A DNA stretch of 64,000 nucleotides. It comes from Verrucomicrobiota bacterium (lineage in GTDB: Bacteria > Verrucomicrobiota > Verrucomicrobiia > Chthoniobacterales > UBA10450). The notes below the pieces were generated by a model. It was not told where the DNA came from. It was given only the letters and a program-made list of their open reading frames with translations, and did no database searches. The stretch covers positions 1 to 64,000 of the forward strand of contig JAFASN010000028.1 of assembly GCA_019244415.1 (NCBI GenBank), read 5' to 3'. The position numbers and the translations under genes were made by a program. The first letter of the stretch is position 1. Every line of letters starts with the position of its first letter. Below are positions 25,217 to 35,000 of the stretch, piece by piece.

Positions 25217-25876
25217 ATGACCACGAAACTTCTCACTGTAATAACAGCCCTGTGCCTCGGTTCGAGCGCCATCTCGGAAGGCGCACAGCTCATCGTCAAC
25301 GGCAATTTTGAAGCAGGCAACACCGGCTTCAGCAGTGCCTACACCTACGGAAACAATAACCCGCCTCAGACTTACACCATCGGGAATAACCCAGCCACCG
25401 CGCCCGGCCATTATGGCGACTGGGCCTCCTTCGGCGATCACACCACCGGCTCTGGGCTCATGATGATCATCAATGGAGGCACTGATGCGACCGCGCCTTT
25501 TTGGTCCCAAACGGTGAATCTTACGGCTGGTCAAACGTATTCGTATTCCTTTTGGGGAGCGGCCATACAGAGTGGCAGCGGCGCTGACGTCCAGCTTTAC
25601 GTCAGCGGCACCGCGCGAGGCTCGGCTCTGCTCTTGAATGGCTCAGCCGGCGCCTGGCAGCGGGACAGCGGCACCTTCCGCGCGACGAGTAGCGGCAGCG
25701 TGACGCTCAGGCTTGTGGACCTCAACACCAACGTCGCTCAGAACGACTTTACCATCGACGATATCAGCTTGACCGGCGGGCAGCACAGCGTGCCCGAATC
25801 CGGAGCAGGTTACGCATTGCTGGTCATGGGGTTGATTCCGGTAGAGTTCTTGCGGCGGAGATTGGCTCAGGGCTAA
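25217..25876 (+). CDS. Secreted carbohydrate-binding-like protein with VPDSG-type sorting tail
   Basis: 219 residues from the ATG at 25217 (MTTKLLTVITALCLGSSA). The frame extends to 25031 through the promoter signature, which I reject. The signal peptide ends near SEGA. LIVNGNFEAGNTGFSS opens a beta-sandwich of the type seen in DUF642 and CBM-like domains, with WSQTVNLTAGQTYSYSFW and FTIDDISLTGG. The tail VPESGAGYALLVMGL plus FLRRRL resembles the VPDSG-CTERM signal rather than VPEP. Known of the family: VPDSG tails are handled by their own exosortase type in Verrucomicrobia. Likely a surface or matrix protein that binds glycans; the ligand is unknown. Confidence 0.78.
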   Translation: MTTKLLTVITALCLGSSAISEGAQLIVNGNFEAGNTGFSSAYTYGNNNPPQTYTIGNNPATAPGHYGDWASFGDHTTGSGLMMIINGGTDATAPFWSQTVNLTAGQTYSYSFWGAAIQSGSGADVQLYVSGTARGSALLLNGSAGAWQRDSGTFRATSSGSVTLRLVDLNTNVAQNDFTIDDISLTGGQHSVPESGAGYALLVMGLIPVEFLRRRLAQG

Positions 25877-26023
25877 ACAACAGAATCTGATCAGCCAGAG
25901 CGCCGGCAAGCTATTCCTTTCAGCCGCCGGCGGCTTCGACGCTTGACGAATGCCAGCGCCAGGTTGCGAACTGGTGCCGCCCTATCTGTCGCTACGGGTG
26001 GTATGCGTCGAGGTCGAGAGCCG

Positions 26024-26551
26024 TTACCCGCGCGATGAAGAGTACTGCTCCATGCCGAGCAGCGCTGTGAGCGAGAGCAGAAGCAGCGTGAGGGTTGCGC
26101 CCGTGTCCGGCACCTTCGCGCTGCCATCCCCATCATCATCGAATCGGATCGAGATCGGCTTGTTGTCGCGGAGGTCAGTATTGACGTTTCGGATCAGCGT
26201 GTGGTCATGGACAGGCGAGCCGAAGTTGCCGGATATCTCGCTGAACACAAACAAGGTGGTCGTGCCGGCTGGAAAAAACTGCACTACGTTCTCAAGACCG
26301 CTGTTGCCCGGTTCGAGCCAGGGGTAACCCGCGCCGCGAGTCGCCCCGCCGAAGGGAAATCCCAGGTCGATGATCCAGCTATCCGGTCCCAGATCGGTGA
26401 TCCTGATCCCGCTGCTCGATCCGTCATATGTGACGGTGAGATTCGCCGACGAATTCTCCGTGAGAACTAATTGGTGAGCGTGAAGCCGAGACAGAGCAAG
26501 TAAGCTTATCACCAAAAGTCCGATTGTTTTTATCATTGAACGCGACGGCAT
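26024..26551 (-). CDS. Secreted protein with VPDTG (VPDSG-CTERM-like) sorting tail
   Basis: 175 residues from 26551, or 170 from a second ATG at 26536 (MIKTIGLLVISLLALS), which sits right at the hydrophobic core; the choice is open. The signal peptide ends LHAHQ. The middle is probably all beta: LTVTYDGSSSGIRITDLG, FPFGGATRGAGYPWLEPG, VVQFFPAGTTTLFVF. The C-terminus KVPDTGATLTLLLLSLTALLG is a clear VPDSG-type tail ending in a short polar patch. It is convergent with the gene at 25217, which carries a similar tail. No enzyme motif is seen; function unknown. Confidence 0.75.
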   Translation of the reverse strand: MPSRSMIKTIGLLVISLLALSRLHAHQLVLTENSSANLTVTYDGSSSGIRITDLGPDSWIIDLGFPFGGATRGAGYPWLEPGNSGLENVVQFFPAGTTTLFVFSEISGNFGSPVHDHTLIRNVNTDLRDNKPISIRFDDDGDGSAKVPDTGATLTLLLLSLTALLGMEQYSSSRG

Positions 26552-26570
26552 CGAAGTACGAGCGGAGATT

Positions 26571-27134
26571 TCATGGAGTTACAGGAGTCAATCGTCTCAT
26601 TGCAGAACAAAGCATGATGCGGGAAATGCCGCTGAAAATCAGACTGATGCCGACCAAAGTTCCGATAACCCAAACCGAACTTGAAGGCCAATGAAACCAG
26701 ATAAGTCCTCCGAGAATGAGTGTGATGATACCGTCGAGCAGAACCCAGCCGGCATTCGAAGTAGTGCGAATGTTAAAGTACAGAATAATCTCGAACACTC
26801 CCTCGATCACCAGAAAGATGCCGAGTACGAGCGTGAGTGAAAGCACTCCTAGCAGCGGGTGAATTAGCATATAAATAGCGACGAAGCCGTAAAGCAAAGC
26901 GAGAAGTATCTGCCAAAGCACGGCGCCAGCGTGTCCGGCTTGAAAGGCATAAATCAGATGCCAGAGCGCGCTGAAAAGAATCAACCAGCCGAGCAGGATG
27001 ACCAGCCCGATCGAGGAAGCAAGCGGCATCGCGATTGCCAATATGCCGCAAATCAACATCAAAACTCCCCACAAGATCGACCAGCCAGTGGCTTTCCTGG
27101 TCGTGGCAGCAGTAGTAGCACTTCCTGAGTTCAT
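26571..27134 (-). CDS. HdeD family membrane protein
   Basis: 187 residues from the ATG at 27134, chosen because AAAGGAGGAG lies just upstream; the frame extends to 27221 without support. Six hydrophobic helices match the HdeD/DUF308 pattern: GWSILWGVLMLICGILAI, LVILLGWLILFSALWHLIYAF, VLSLTLVLGIFLVIEGVFEII, WVLLDGIITLILGGLIWFHWP. In E. coli HdeD is an inner-membrane protein linked to acid resistance at high cell density; the molecular mechanism is not settled. The gene looks monocistronic. The family call is solid; the role here is inferred. Confidence 0.85.
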   Translation of the reverse strand: MNSGSATTAATTRKATGWSILWGVLMLICGILAIAMPLASSIGLVILLGWLILFSALWHLIYAFQAGHAGAVLWQILLALLYGFVAIYMLIHPLLGVLSLTLVLGIFLVIEGVFEIILYFNIRTTSNAGWVLLDGIITLILGGLIWFHWPSSSVWVIGTLVGISLIFSGISRIMLCSAMRRLTPVTP

Positions 27135-27410
27135 AATGCGCGCTCCTCCTTTGTTAATTCGTAACATATTGCGCAAAACGGCTTTAATTTGGCCAGCGTC
27201 TTTTTCGCCCGTCGCGTTCACGCGAGAAACGCGGAATCGCAGGCAAGCCCGGCGGCGACATTACGGCAGGTTCCCCGAATTCGCGTGATCGCCTCGCGAT
27301 GGCCCACGCGACTCTGGCGCGTCGTGCGTTCCCGTGTCAGACGAAGCGGGGCGCTCCTCCTTTTTGTCTCGACAACCTCTTGAGTACGATCTCGCAACTA
27401 CGGCAGAGCA

Positions 27411-27737
27411 ATGTACACTCACAGCTCTGAAGTTAGACGATACGGAGAGCAACTGAATGGCCACACTTTGAGCTTCGACAGCCACGATGACTTTGCGAAA
27501 CGGAAACGCGTCGAAGCCGCGAAGTTTACACCAGTTGATGGCTCGTTAGGGGCGCCGGTGCGTGCGGAGTCTTCGCAGCAAGGTTCTGCTGAGTCCACCG
27601 TCAGGGAACCGACTGAAGCTGATATCGATCTGACGTTGATGGGATCTTTCCCAGCCAGCGATCCACCCTCGTGGACACTTGGCATCCCTCGTGAGCACGA
27701 TCGCTTGATCAGCCACGAGGCTGCGCCACAAGAGTAA
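27411..27737 (+). CDS. Small conserved hypothetical protein with [11 protein letters not shown] motif
   Basis: 108 residues, hydrophilic, with no signal peptide or membrane helix. The N-terminal half is charged and looks disordered. Near residues 73-91 comes [19 protein letters not shown]. The [10 protein letters not shown] signature recurs in small proteins of many soil bacteria, but no function has been established as far as I know. The start at the ATG at 27411 is plausible, though no strong ribosome-binding site is visible. It lies 49 bp before a KefB-like antiporter gene on the same strand and may be cotranscribed with it. Confidence 0.6.
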   Translation: MYTHSSEVRRYGEQLNGHTLSFDSHDDFAKRKRVEAAKFTPVDGSLGAPVRAESSQQGSAESTVREPTEADIDLTLMGSFPASDPPSWTLGIPREHDRLISHEAAPQE

Positions 27738-27786
27738 GCCTGCGAAGCTAGTTTCCTGGCTGTCTCTGCTGCGCTATTGCTCAGCA

Positions 27787-29547
27787 ATGCACGAGATTTC
27801 GCTCATCACGACGCTCGCGCTTGCGCTCGGCGCCGCGCTACTCTGCGGGTTGGCAGCGAAGCGGTTCGGACTTTCACCTATTGTAGGTTATCTGCTCGCG
27901 GGCGTTTTGGTCGGCCCGTACACACCGGGACTTTCCGGTGATACAAAGATCGCCTCTGAGCTAGCAGAATTAGGTGTCATTCTGCTGATGTTCGGCGTGG
28001 GATTGCATTTCAGTTTAAAGGAACTACTTGCGGTTCGTTCTATCGCAGTCCCCGGCGCCATAGGGCAGAGTACCGCAGCAACGCTCGCCTGCACACTGCT
28101 GGCAGTGGCGTGCGGCTGGACATGGCAAACCGGCTTGATTCTTGGGATCGCGGTTTCCGTGGCGAGTACAGTCGTGTTACTGCGCGCTCTGCTTGATCAC
28201 GGCGGAGTTGATACACCGGAGGGCCATGCCGCCGTCGGCTGGCTTATCGTCGAGGATATCATCACCGTTCTGGTGCTCGTACTTTTGCCGCCGCTCGCAG
28301 GCAAAGGCGGTGCCCCTACGAACATCTGGCAAACCACGGGCGTGGCGATGTTGAAGCTGATTGTATTGACCTCCATGGTTCTACTGGCGGGTTCGCGGTT
28401 TGTCCCGTGGGTACTTTTGCGCATCGCACGATTGCGCTCGCGGGAACTCTTTACCCTTTCGGTGGTCGTCATGGCGATCTGCGTCGCCACAGTTTCCTAT
28501 GTTGTCTTTGGCGCTTCCATGGCGCTGGGCGCATTTCTCGGCGGGATGGTGGTGGGACAATCAACCGTCAGCGAGGAAGCCGGCGCCGATATTCTGCCGA
28601 TGCGGAACATCTTCGCCGTCCTCTTCTTCGTGTCAGTAGGAATGCTCTTTGATTATCGCACTCTCCTCCAGTCTCCAGCCCTGATGGCGGGAGTACTTGT
28701 CATCATCCTGCTGGTCAAGCCATTCGCGGCGCTGATCATTGTGATCTTTACCGGGCATTCATTAAGAACGGCGCTTACGGTTGCGGGAGGCCTGGCGCAG
28801 ATCGGCGAATTCTCGTTCATCGTCGGCGACATGGCGAGCTCGCTCGGGCTAATGCCTGCTAACGGCAACAATATTCTCGTCGCTGGCGCGATTGTCTCCA
28901 TCAGCCTGAACCCATTTATCTTCCGGCGGACACTTGCTCTTCAACCGGTACTTGAGAGGTGGAGCTGGCTCGCGAAACGTCGCGCAGCCCACACGCAAAA
29001 GCTCGAAGCGCACGTGAACGCGGTGAAGCACAAGGAAGATCCTGGAGCCATCGTGGTCGGCTACGGACCAGTTGGAAAGACGGTAACGCGCCTTCTGGAG
29101 GAGTTCTCTATCAAGCCCGTAATTGTCGACATGAACATCGACGCCGTCCTGGAGCTGCAACGGCGAGGAAAGCAGGCCCTGTTTGGCGATGCCCGGCGCG
29201 CGGACATTCTTCGGGTCGCGCGAATCGATGCCGCTGCCTATCTCATTGTCACCATGCCACAGGCAGAAGTTAGTCTGCGCATCATCCAGACGGCGCGTGA
29301 GATCGCACCGGCGATTCGAGTGATGACGCGGGCTGAGTACATCGATCAAGCCGAGGAGTTTCGCGATGCCGGCGCCGCGATTGTCAGATATGATGAAACG
29401 GAATCGGCCGCGGCTCTGGCCGAAGCGTTACTTCGCGACATTGATGTGCCGCCAGATCGGATCAATGCGCTAGTGAGCAGCATTCGAAATGAGCTCTCGC
29501 CACGGCGCAGGCGCAAGGCTGGCGAAGAGACTGACCCAAGCGATTGA
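27787..29547 (+). CDS. KefB/YbaL-type cation:proton antiporter (CPA2) with TrkA-N domain
   Basis: 586 residues. The N-terminal 380 residues hold about 12 membrane helices of the Na+/H+ exchanger fold: FGLSPIVGYLLAGVLVGP, ELGVILLMFGVGLHFS, GWLIVEDIITVLVLVLLPPL. After a cytoplasmic linker, residues about 417-540 form a Rossmann TrkA-N (RCK) domain starting IVVGYGPVGKTVTRLLE. The partner motif is VIVDMNIDAVLELQRRGKQA followed by GDARRADIL. Known of the family: potassium or sodium efflux in exchange for protons, gated by nucleotide binding to the RCK domain. Length and order match YbaL/KefB. The C-terminal tail is short and basic. Ion specificity cannot be read from sequence. Confidence 0.9.
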   Translation: MHEISLITTLALALGAALLCGLAAKRFGLSPIVGYLLAGVLVGPYTPGLSGDTKIASELAELGVILLMFGVGLHFSLKELLAVRSIAVPGAIGQSTAATLACTLLAVACGWTWQTGLILGIAVSVASTVVLLRALLDHGGVDTPEGHAAVGWLIVEDIITVLVLVLLPPLAGKGGAPTNIWQTTGVAMLKLIVLTSMVLLAGSRFVPWVLLRIARLRSRELFTLSVVVMAICVATVSYVVFGASMALGAFLGGMVVGQSTVSEEAGADILPMRNIFAVLFFVSVGMLFDYRTLLQSPALMAGVLVIILLVKPFAALIIVIFTGHSLRTALTVAGGLAQIGEFSFIVGDMASSLGLMPANGNNILVAGAIVSISLNPFIFRRTLALQPVLERWSWLAKRRAAHTQKLEAHVNAVKHKEDPGAIVVGYGPVGKTVTRLLEEFSIKPVIVDMNIDAVLELQRRGKQALFGDARRADILRVARIDAAAYLIVTMPQAEVSLRIIQTAREIAPAIRVMTRAEYIDQAEEFRDAGAAIVRYDETESAAALAEALLRDIDVPPDRINALVSSIRNELSPRRRRKAGEETDPSD

Positions 29548-29586
29548 GTTGTGTTCGCCGCGCGAAATTCCGTGTAACACACGCCC

Positions 29587-29925
29587 ATGAGAAAAACGAT
29601 CTTCCCCATCCTCGTCACGATCGCATTTAGCGCGCTGGGTGTACTGGGCGACTACTTTCTCAAGCTCTCAAGCGCGCGCGAGCAGCCACTGCGCTCCCGC
29701 GCGTTTTACATTGGTTTTGCCGTATATGCTTCAACAGCTTTCGGCTGGGTGTTCGTGATGCGGCATCTGAAGTTGGCCACCATTGGCGTTGTCTACTCAG
29801 TCTCGCTCGTACTGCTTCTCACTGCGATCGGCGTCGTACTTTTCAAAGAGTCACTGAACCCCTATGAATTAGCGGGGATCATTCTGGCCGTTAGCTCGCT
29901 TGTTCTTCTCGTGCGCTTCGCCTGA
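29587..29925 (+). CDS. SMR/EamA-type small membrane transporter
   Basis: 112 residues with four predicted helices: IFPILVTIAFSALGVLGDYFL, AFYIGFAVYASTAFGWVFV, ATIGVVYSVSLVLLLTAIGV, LAGIILAVSSLVLLV. The size and the LFKESLNPYELAGIILAVSS ending match the small multidrug resistance/EamA half-transporter fold, which works as a dimer. The usual membrane-embedded glutamate of EmrE in helix 1 is not obvious (D23 in GDYFLK could serve), so drug export is not certain. It begins 39 bp after the antiporter gene and may share its transcript. Confidence 0.75.
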   Translation: MRKTIFPILVTIAFSALGVLGDYFLKLSSAREQPLRSRAFYIGFAVYASTAFGWVFVMRHLKLATIGVVYSVSLVLLLTAIGVVLFKESLNPYELAGIILAVSSLVLLVRFA

Positions 29926-30463
29926 AATGTTCTCGGACGTTCGCTCGTTCGGAACAACCACAACCTGCTAAGCGCCAAGCCAGTGCAACTAAGCTTTGCC
30001 CCTGCGATAAAATCCGGCCGCAACATCGTCACGCGGGACGCCATAGCACTACCTTTAACATCGCGCCGCCACGCCGCTTCGCCGTCCGTCAGGACAAATT
30101 GAATGTGTCATCCGCTACGAACAATGAGCGACGATAGTTTGTTACGATTTACCGTGTTCCTCCGAACGTCGTTGGGGCGAGCCGAGGATCGCGCTTCGCC
30201 TTTACCGGTGCGAGACTTACCGCAGGCGGTGGCGCGGCGTTAGTTGATTAGAGTGAAATGGCGAGGCAAAAGCCAGCCGTACAGGATCGCCATGAACCGA
30301 CGAAGCCCAAAACAGCATGGGCCGACGAGGACGATCGCATCAGGAAGTAGTGGTGAGACGAGCGAGCGGCAAGTACAACGGCAGACGCGCCGGCGAGAGC
30401 AGGCACGGCGTAAAGCTCCGCTCGTAGCACGCTCGGGGCTTCCCCGCAAGAAGCCGGATTTTG
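29926..30463. other. Intergenic region, no gene supported
   Basis: About 540 bases between the SMR-like gene and a convergent secreted-protein gene. A 30-codon frame begins at 30257 (MARQKPAVQDRHEP) but has no ribosome-binding site. No RNA gene or repeat was recognised. Confidence 0.5.
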
Positions 30464-31168
30464 TTAATCGTCGCCCCGGATGAAATCGGCGAAGTTGCGC
30501 CGGACGCGCTTAAACGTTTCTTGCGCGTTGTCGCGGGCGCGGTAAAACATCTCCCGGGCGCGTGCTACGATCGGATTGTTGCTCCCGCCAGTCTCATCAT
30601 CCTGGACATTGCCCTCGCGCTGATCCTCGACGACTTCGTCACGCGGCAATCCCTGGAACATTCCTTCGGTGCGTGTGACTGTCCCCCTGTTCGCCCCGAT
30701 GTAAATAGTACCGAGCGAATGGTGATTCTGGTTCTGCAATGTCACCACCCAGGTCGGATTCCCGCGGTCGTCCGTTCGCAACGTGTAATTCACCAGCGCA
30801 AACGGCACGTGAGAGGTATCGGCCGTTTTGCTCGCCACCTCGTAAGCGCCGCTCGAATCGAGATTCAATTTTGACGTGTCGATTGTTGCCGCGCGTTCGC
30901 TCCCGGCCAGAGACCCTGAGTACGGCCCCTGCTTCGTCACCCGGCCGTCAGTGACGAAGATCTCACGCATCCCGCGTGACTCCGAGATGAGAATACGCCA
31001 GGTTCGCGGCTGAGGATTTCCATCCACGCCTACGACGGAAATGATGCGGTCCACCACATTACGGTCGAGCTGATTACCAACGACGCGCAGGGCGTCGTAC
31101 GCCGTGGGGTTGTTTTGCGCGAATGCCGCCGCGGTCGAGAGCAGCAGCGCAACGAGAACATTTCGCAT
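30464..31168 (-). CDS. Secreted hypothetical protein
   Basis: 234 residues from the ATG at 31168, chosen because a clear signal peptide (MRNVLVALLLSTAAAFAQ) begins there; the frame extends to 31318 without support. The mature part starts NPTAYDALRVVGNQLDRNVV and contains ISVVGVDGNPQPRTWRI and FVTDGRVTKQGPYSG. The C-terminal 50 residues are helical and charged. No domain is recognised with confidence, and no catalytic motif is seen. It may be a periplasmic protein with an alpha/beta N-domain. The gene next upstream (31389-31889) is also a small secreted protein on the same strand. Confidence 0.7.
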   Translation of the reverse strand: MRNVLVALLLSTAAAFAQNNPTAYDALRVVGNQLDRNVVDRIISVVGVDGNPQPRTWRILISESRGMREIFVTDGRVTKQGPYSGSLAGSERAATIDTSKLNLDSSGAYEVASKTADTSHVPFALVNYTLRTDDRGNPTWVVTLQNQNHHSLGTIYIGANRGTVTRTEGMFQGLPRDEVVEDQREGNVQDDETGGSNNPIVARAREMFYRARDNAQETFKRVRRNFADFIRGDD

Positions 31169-31388
31169 GAGCGAAATTGAAGCGCGCTTTGACCTGATGT
31201 CCAGCGTTGCGCCGAAGATCAGCGGTTCGAACCTGTAATTGGAAGGGCGTGATAGTAGCCGGGAACGAATTCCCAAACGCCTAATCCGATTCCGTGGTGT
31301 AGGAGACAATCCCTCCACCGCCTTTCGCGCTCAGGCGAAACGAACATCGCGAGGATGTCTCGCGATCTGCTCTGCATCAGGCCTGTAC

Positions 31389-31889
31389 TTAGTGCGTGTT
31401 AGCTGCCCGACGCGCAATATCCCGGGCAAGCTCACCCGAGGCACGGTCAGTCAGGGCATCGACACCCACCGGCGCACCGTTTGCATTCGCTTCGACCCAT
31501 TGGCCGCCTAGATGCGAGCCTGTATCGCTCGCAACCCAGACATAGTGCTTTGCCATCGGTCGGCCGCCCCGCAGGTCGAAATCGATTCGGGCGTTCGCCG
31601 GCGTGACTCTCACCGAGACAAACGTCTTTATCGCTCCGCCGCTGACAACACTTATGCGGTAGAGCCCAGGCTTCAGACCCGAGGCGGAATAGTTTCCTCG
31701 AGAACTCACGGGAACTGCTGTTGCTACGTTTGCATCTTTTGAATCAAAATGAACCTGAGCACCCGTGAGAGGATGACCATCTGTGCCGCGGATATTGCCT
31801 TCGATCCGCGCTCCCTGAACTGACGTGATCCCGCAGAACAGCGCAGCTGCGCTGGCGAGACAGCTAACTGCAATACATTTGTAGATCAT
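31389..31889 (-). CDS. Secreted protein with carboxypeptidase-regulatory-like beta domain
   Basis: 166 residues from the ATG at 31889 (MIYKCIAVSCLASAAALFCG). The signal peptide ends at VQGA. RIEGNIRGTDGHPLTGAQVH opens a carboxypeptidase-regulatory-like (transthyretin-type) beta-sandwich, continued by SSRGNYSASGLKPGLYRISV. Such domains are common at the N-terminus of outer-membrane receptors or as free periplasmic modules, where they bind partners or stabilise surface proteins. The C-terminal 60 residues (HYVWVASDTGSHLGGQWVE) are not recognised. It lies upstream of the secreted protein at 30464 and downstream of a TonB receptor transcribed the same way. Confidence 0.75.
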   Translation of the reverse strand: MIYKCIAVSCLASAAALFCGITSVQGARIEGNIRGTDGHPLTGAQVHFDSKDANVATAVPVSSRGNYSASGLKPGLYRISVVSGGAIKTFVSVRVTPANARIDFDLRGGRPMAKHYVWVASDTGSHLGGQWVEANANGAPVGVDALTDRASGELARDIARRAANTH

Positions 31890-32044
31890 AGTCAAACGTT
31901 ACCAAAGCAGGTGCTATCGACAAGTAATTTACTTCGTGCGGCGAGCAGCTCAACGATGGCCGCCAGAGTGCCTGGCACTCATCCGCACGCGAGAGTACGG
32001 CGTGCGCGCGGCACGGAGCCCGGCTGCGGCTGTACTAAACAGCA

Positions 32045-32074
32045 GCGGCCGGGCCCATTTAGGAGCCCGGCCGC
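32045..32074 (-). terminator. Strong hairpin after the TonB receptor gene
   Basis: GCGGCCGGGC and GCCCGGCCGC form a perfect 10-bp stem around a 10-base loop, 25 bp past the receptor's stop. There is no U-run on the minus-strand side, so it may act as an mRNA 3' end stabiliser or a weak terminator. Confidence 0.65.
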
Positions 32075-32098
32075 GCATTAATTCAGCTATCAGTGCTA

Positions 32099-35000
32099 TT
32101 AGAAGCGCTTCTTGAGCTGGACGTACCAGAATCGACCACGGACGTCAGCCAGCGATTCGTCGTAGTTGTTTTCGAATGCGCCAGCAACGAACGGCGGATC
32201 GGAGTCAAAGACATTCTGCATGCCCAAGCTAAGCGTTGTCCCGTTCATCCATGAGCGCCAGCCGCACTCGCTGTAGGACGCGGTGCTCACAGGCATCACG
32301 TTCTTGTCCTTGCCATCCTTCGTCCTTACGTTCTTGCCTCCGTCCTTCGAGTACCCGGCCACCTGCTGCTCGGGCTGTGGCGTCGGCGCATTAAAGGTGT
32401 AGGAGCCGATCAGGTCCAGCGTTGTCCATTCGCGCACCTTGCGGATCGCAGTAGACATATCGTCATTGTACTGGCCGGTGTAGTGCACAATGGCTCCGGT
32501 ATCAAAACCGTTAAGCATGCTGCTGCTCGGACCGTGATAGAACACGCTGCCGTAAGCACGCAGGCGCGGCAGTGACCCCGAGAAGGTGAATGAACTCGGA
32601 TTGAACTTTCCAGCAAGGTTGAAGGTCTTTCCGCCGGGTACGGGAGTGAAGTCATACCGGCTCAGATAGGTGCCGTTGGCCGTAAGGGTCAGCTGGCCCA
32701 CATCGGGACCACCAAAGTTCGTTAAGTCCAGGATGTACACACTCTCGAAGTCGAGACCGTTGAGGATGACGCGCGAGACGTTCAACAGCGGATCGATCAC
32801 CAGTCGAATGTCACGCGTCGTTGGGTCACGTTGCACAAACGTCGGAAATACGGACTCATGCTCTACGATAAACTGCGCTCCTAAAGTCGCCGCCACGCTA
32901 CGCAGGTCAATATTCCACCAGTCAGCGCTTAATGTTAGACCCTTGAGCCAGCGGGGACTATAAACGGCACCGGCAGTCCATTCGTAAGCCGTTTCTGGCT
33001 TTAGATTGGGGTTGCCATTTAGAACCTCCTCGATCTGGATTCCCTTTTGACCAGTACCGACGGGTGGCGCCACGTCATTGATTTGCGGAAAGTTTTGCAC
33101 ACCAGCCGGCGAAATTTCAGCAAGCGTCGGGGCGTGGAACGTCTCACTGTACGTAGCCCGGAAGGTCAGCTCGTTATCGAACGGCTGCCACCGCACTTCG
33201 AACCGGGGCTTCTGCGCATCGAACTGCGAATGCCCCTGCGGCACAGCAACTGTGGAAGAGGTGTTCTGACTGTACCATTCTTCCCGCTCAGCTGCGCTGA
33301 ACTCCAGGCTGTAGGCGCCGGGGAAATTCCAAGTCGGACTGGTGATCGGAATTCGTACCTCCTGATACACACCCCACACATCCCGGTTCTCCTTGGAGGC
33401 TTCCAAGTCAGTCGCTCCAATGGTGTTGAACGTGGTGTTCAACGAATCGGGATCGCTCCTGAAGCGCTCACCACGATGATCTATGCCAACGGCGAAACCA
33501 ACGGGTCCGGCGGGCAGATTGAACACATCGCCGTTCAGCTGGAAGTACTCCAGTGGCAACTCGAAATCGGTAGACGCATGCAACGTAACGAACACTGCAG
33601 CGGCGGCGGCTTTTGTCTGCGGCCCGCGGGTAAACGGATCAAAGGCCGTCAGCGGATTGGTGTCTAGCAGCGCGTCACGCAGACCGGGCTGGCTGACCAC
33701 GTTGCGTGACTGGACTTCTTCCTCATCACGTGAATAGCGGAAACCCAGTTCCCAGTTCCAGTTCTTGAAGTAATCGCCAAACTCACCGAGTGAGCCCTTC
33801 AGCCCGCCGTCAAAGAGCATGTCCTGCTTTGTGATTGGCGAAAAGCGTACGCCCTGAAGTATAGAGCGATAACGCACGCCTGTTGTCACTGGAACCGGGC
33901 CCCCTGGCGTTTGCACGGTGGCGTCGGCCACGGTAAATGGGTTGAACGGGTTAGTGATCGGAACACTAATGCCCGAAGTACTGAACCCAGTAAGACTACC
34001 CGCAGTACGGAATGGATCTGGGGTAAATGGAGTCGGCGCCAAAGCCGCTTCAAAGTACGAACGTGAATACTTGAAATCAGCAAACACCGTCAGGTACTTG
34101 TCGCAGAGGTCGCGGTCAAACGAACCGTAGAAGGTCTGCCGGTTGGACGCTGGAATGGCTGGCGTCTGCGCGGCGAAGTTGTAGCGGAACAGGTTATCGT
34201 CAAGAGCAATCGCTGAAGCCGGGACGTACTGTGGATCATTGGCGACGTTCGTAGCGGAATGTGGCGTGGGCGCGATCAAATTCGGATTCAGCCACATCCC
34301 GTCCACGCGACCAGGAAGATTTGAGCTGCGCTTATCGACACCGCCAAATCGCGTTGCATTCGCGTTCGAGGTCAGGTCGCGGTCCGCGCTGTAAATGGCC
34401 GCGCGGTCATAAGCATCCGCGAACACAACGATGTTGGTCTTGTCATCGCCCATACCGGCCATGATCCAGCCTTCCATTTCCCGCGCGTCGTTGGACGCGC
34501 CGAGGTTGGTGTCACCGAAGGTCCCACCAATTTCCAGCCCGCGGAATTGATGACGCAAAAATACGTTGAACACACCCGCCACTGCGTCGGCACCGTAAAT
34601 GGCCGATGCGCCTTCCTTCAGAATGTCGATGTGATCAATCAGCGGGAATGGAATCAGGTTCAGGTCAGGGTCAGCCACGCGTTTGCCGTCAACCAACGTC
34701 AGAGTTTCCTTGGGCAACAAGCCACGCAGGTTAACCAACACGCTTCCGTCACCGCCGTTGGCGATGTTCTGGTTCGTGGTGGAACCGGCTTCCTGGGGCA
34801 AACGGTTAAGCAGGTCCGTCTGGTTTACGACACCGAGCTTCTGGACGTCTTCAGCTCGATACGTGTCCACCGGGTTGGGTCCAACTTCTTCCGCAGTGGG
34901 AATGTTTGAACCGGTCACGATGACGCGCTCGGCCGTGGCTTCGGTGCCGGCGTTCGCCGGGGCACCAGCAGCGGCGGCCGGTTCAGGCGCGACCGCGGCA

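Noticed and set aside
30257-30349. Small basic protein gene MARQKPAVQDRHEP
   Set aside because: No ribosome-binding site, no terminator, and no recognised family; a 30-codon frame is expected by chance.
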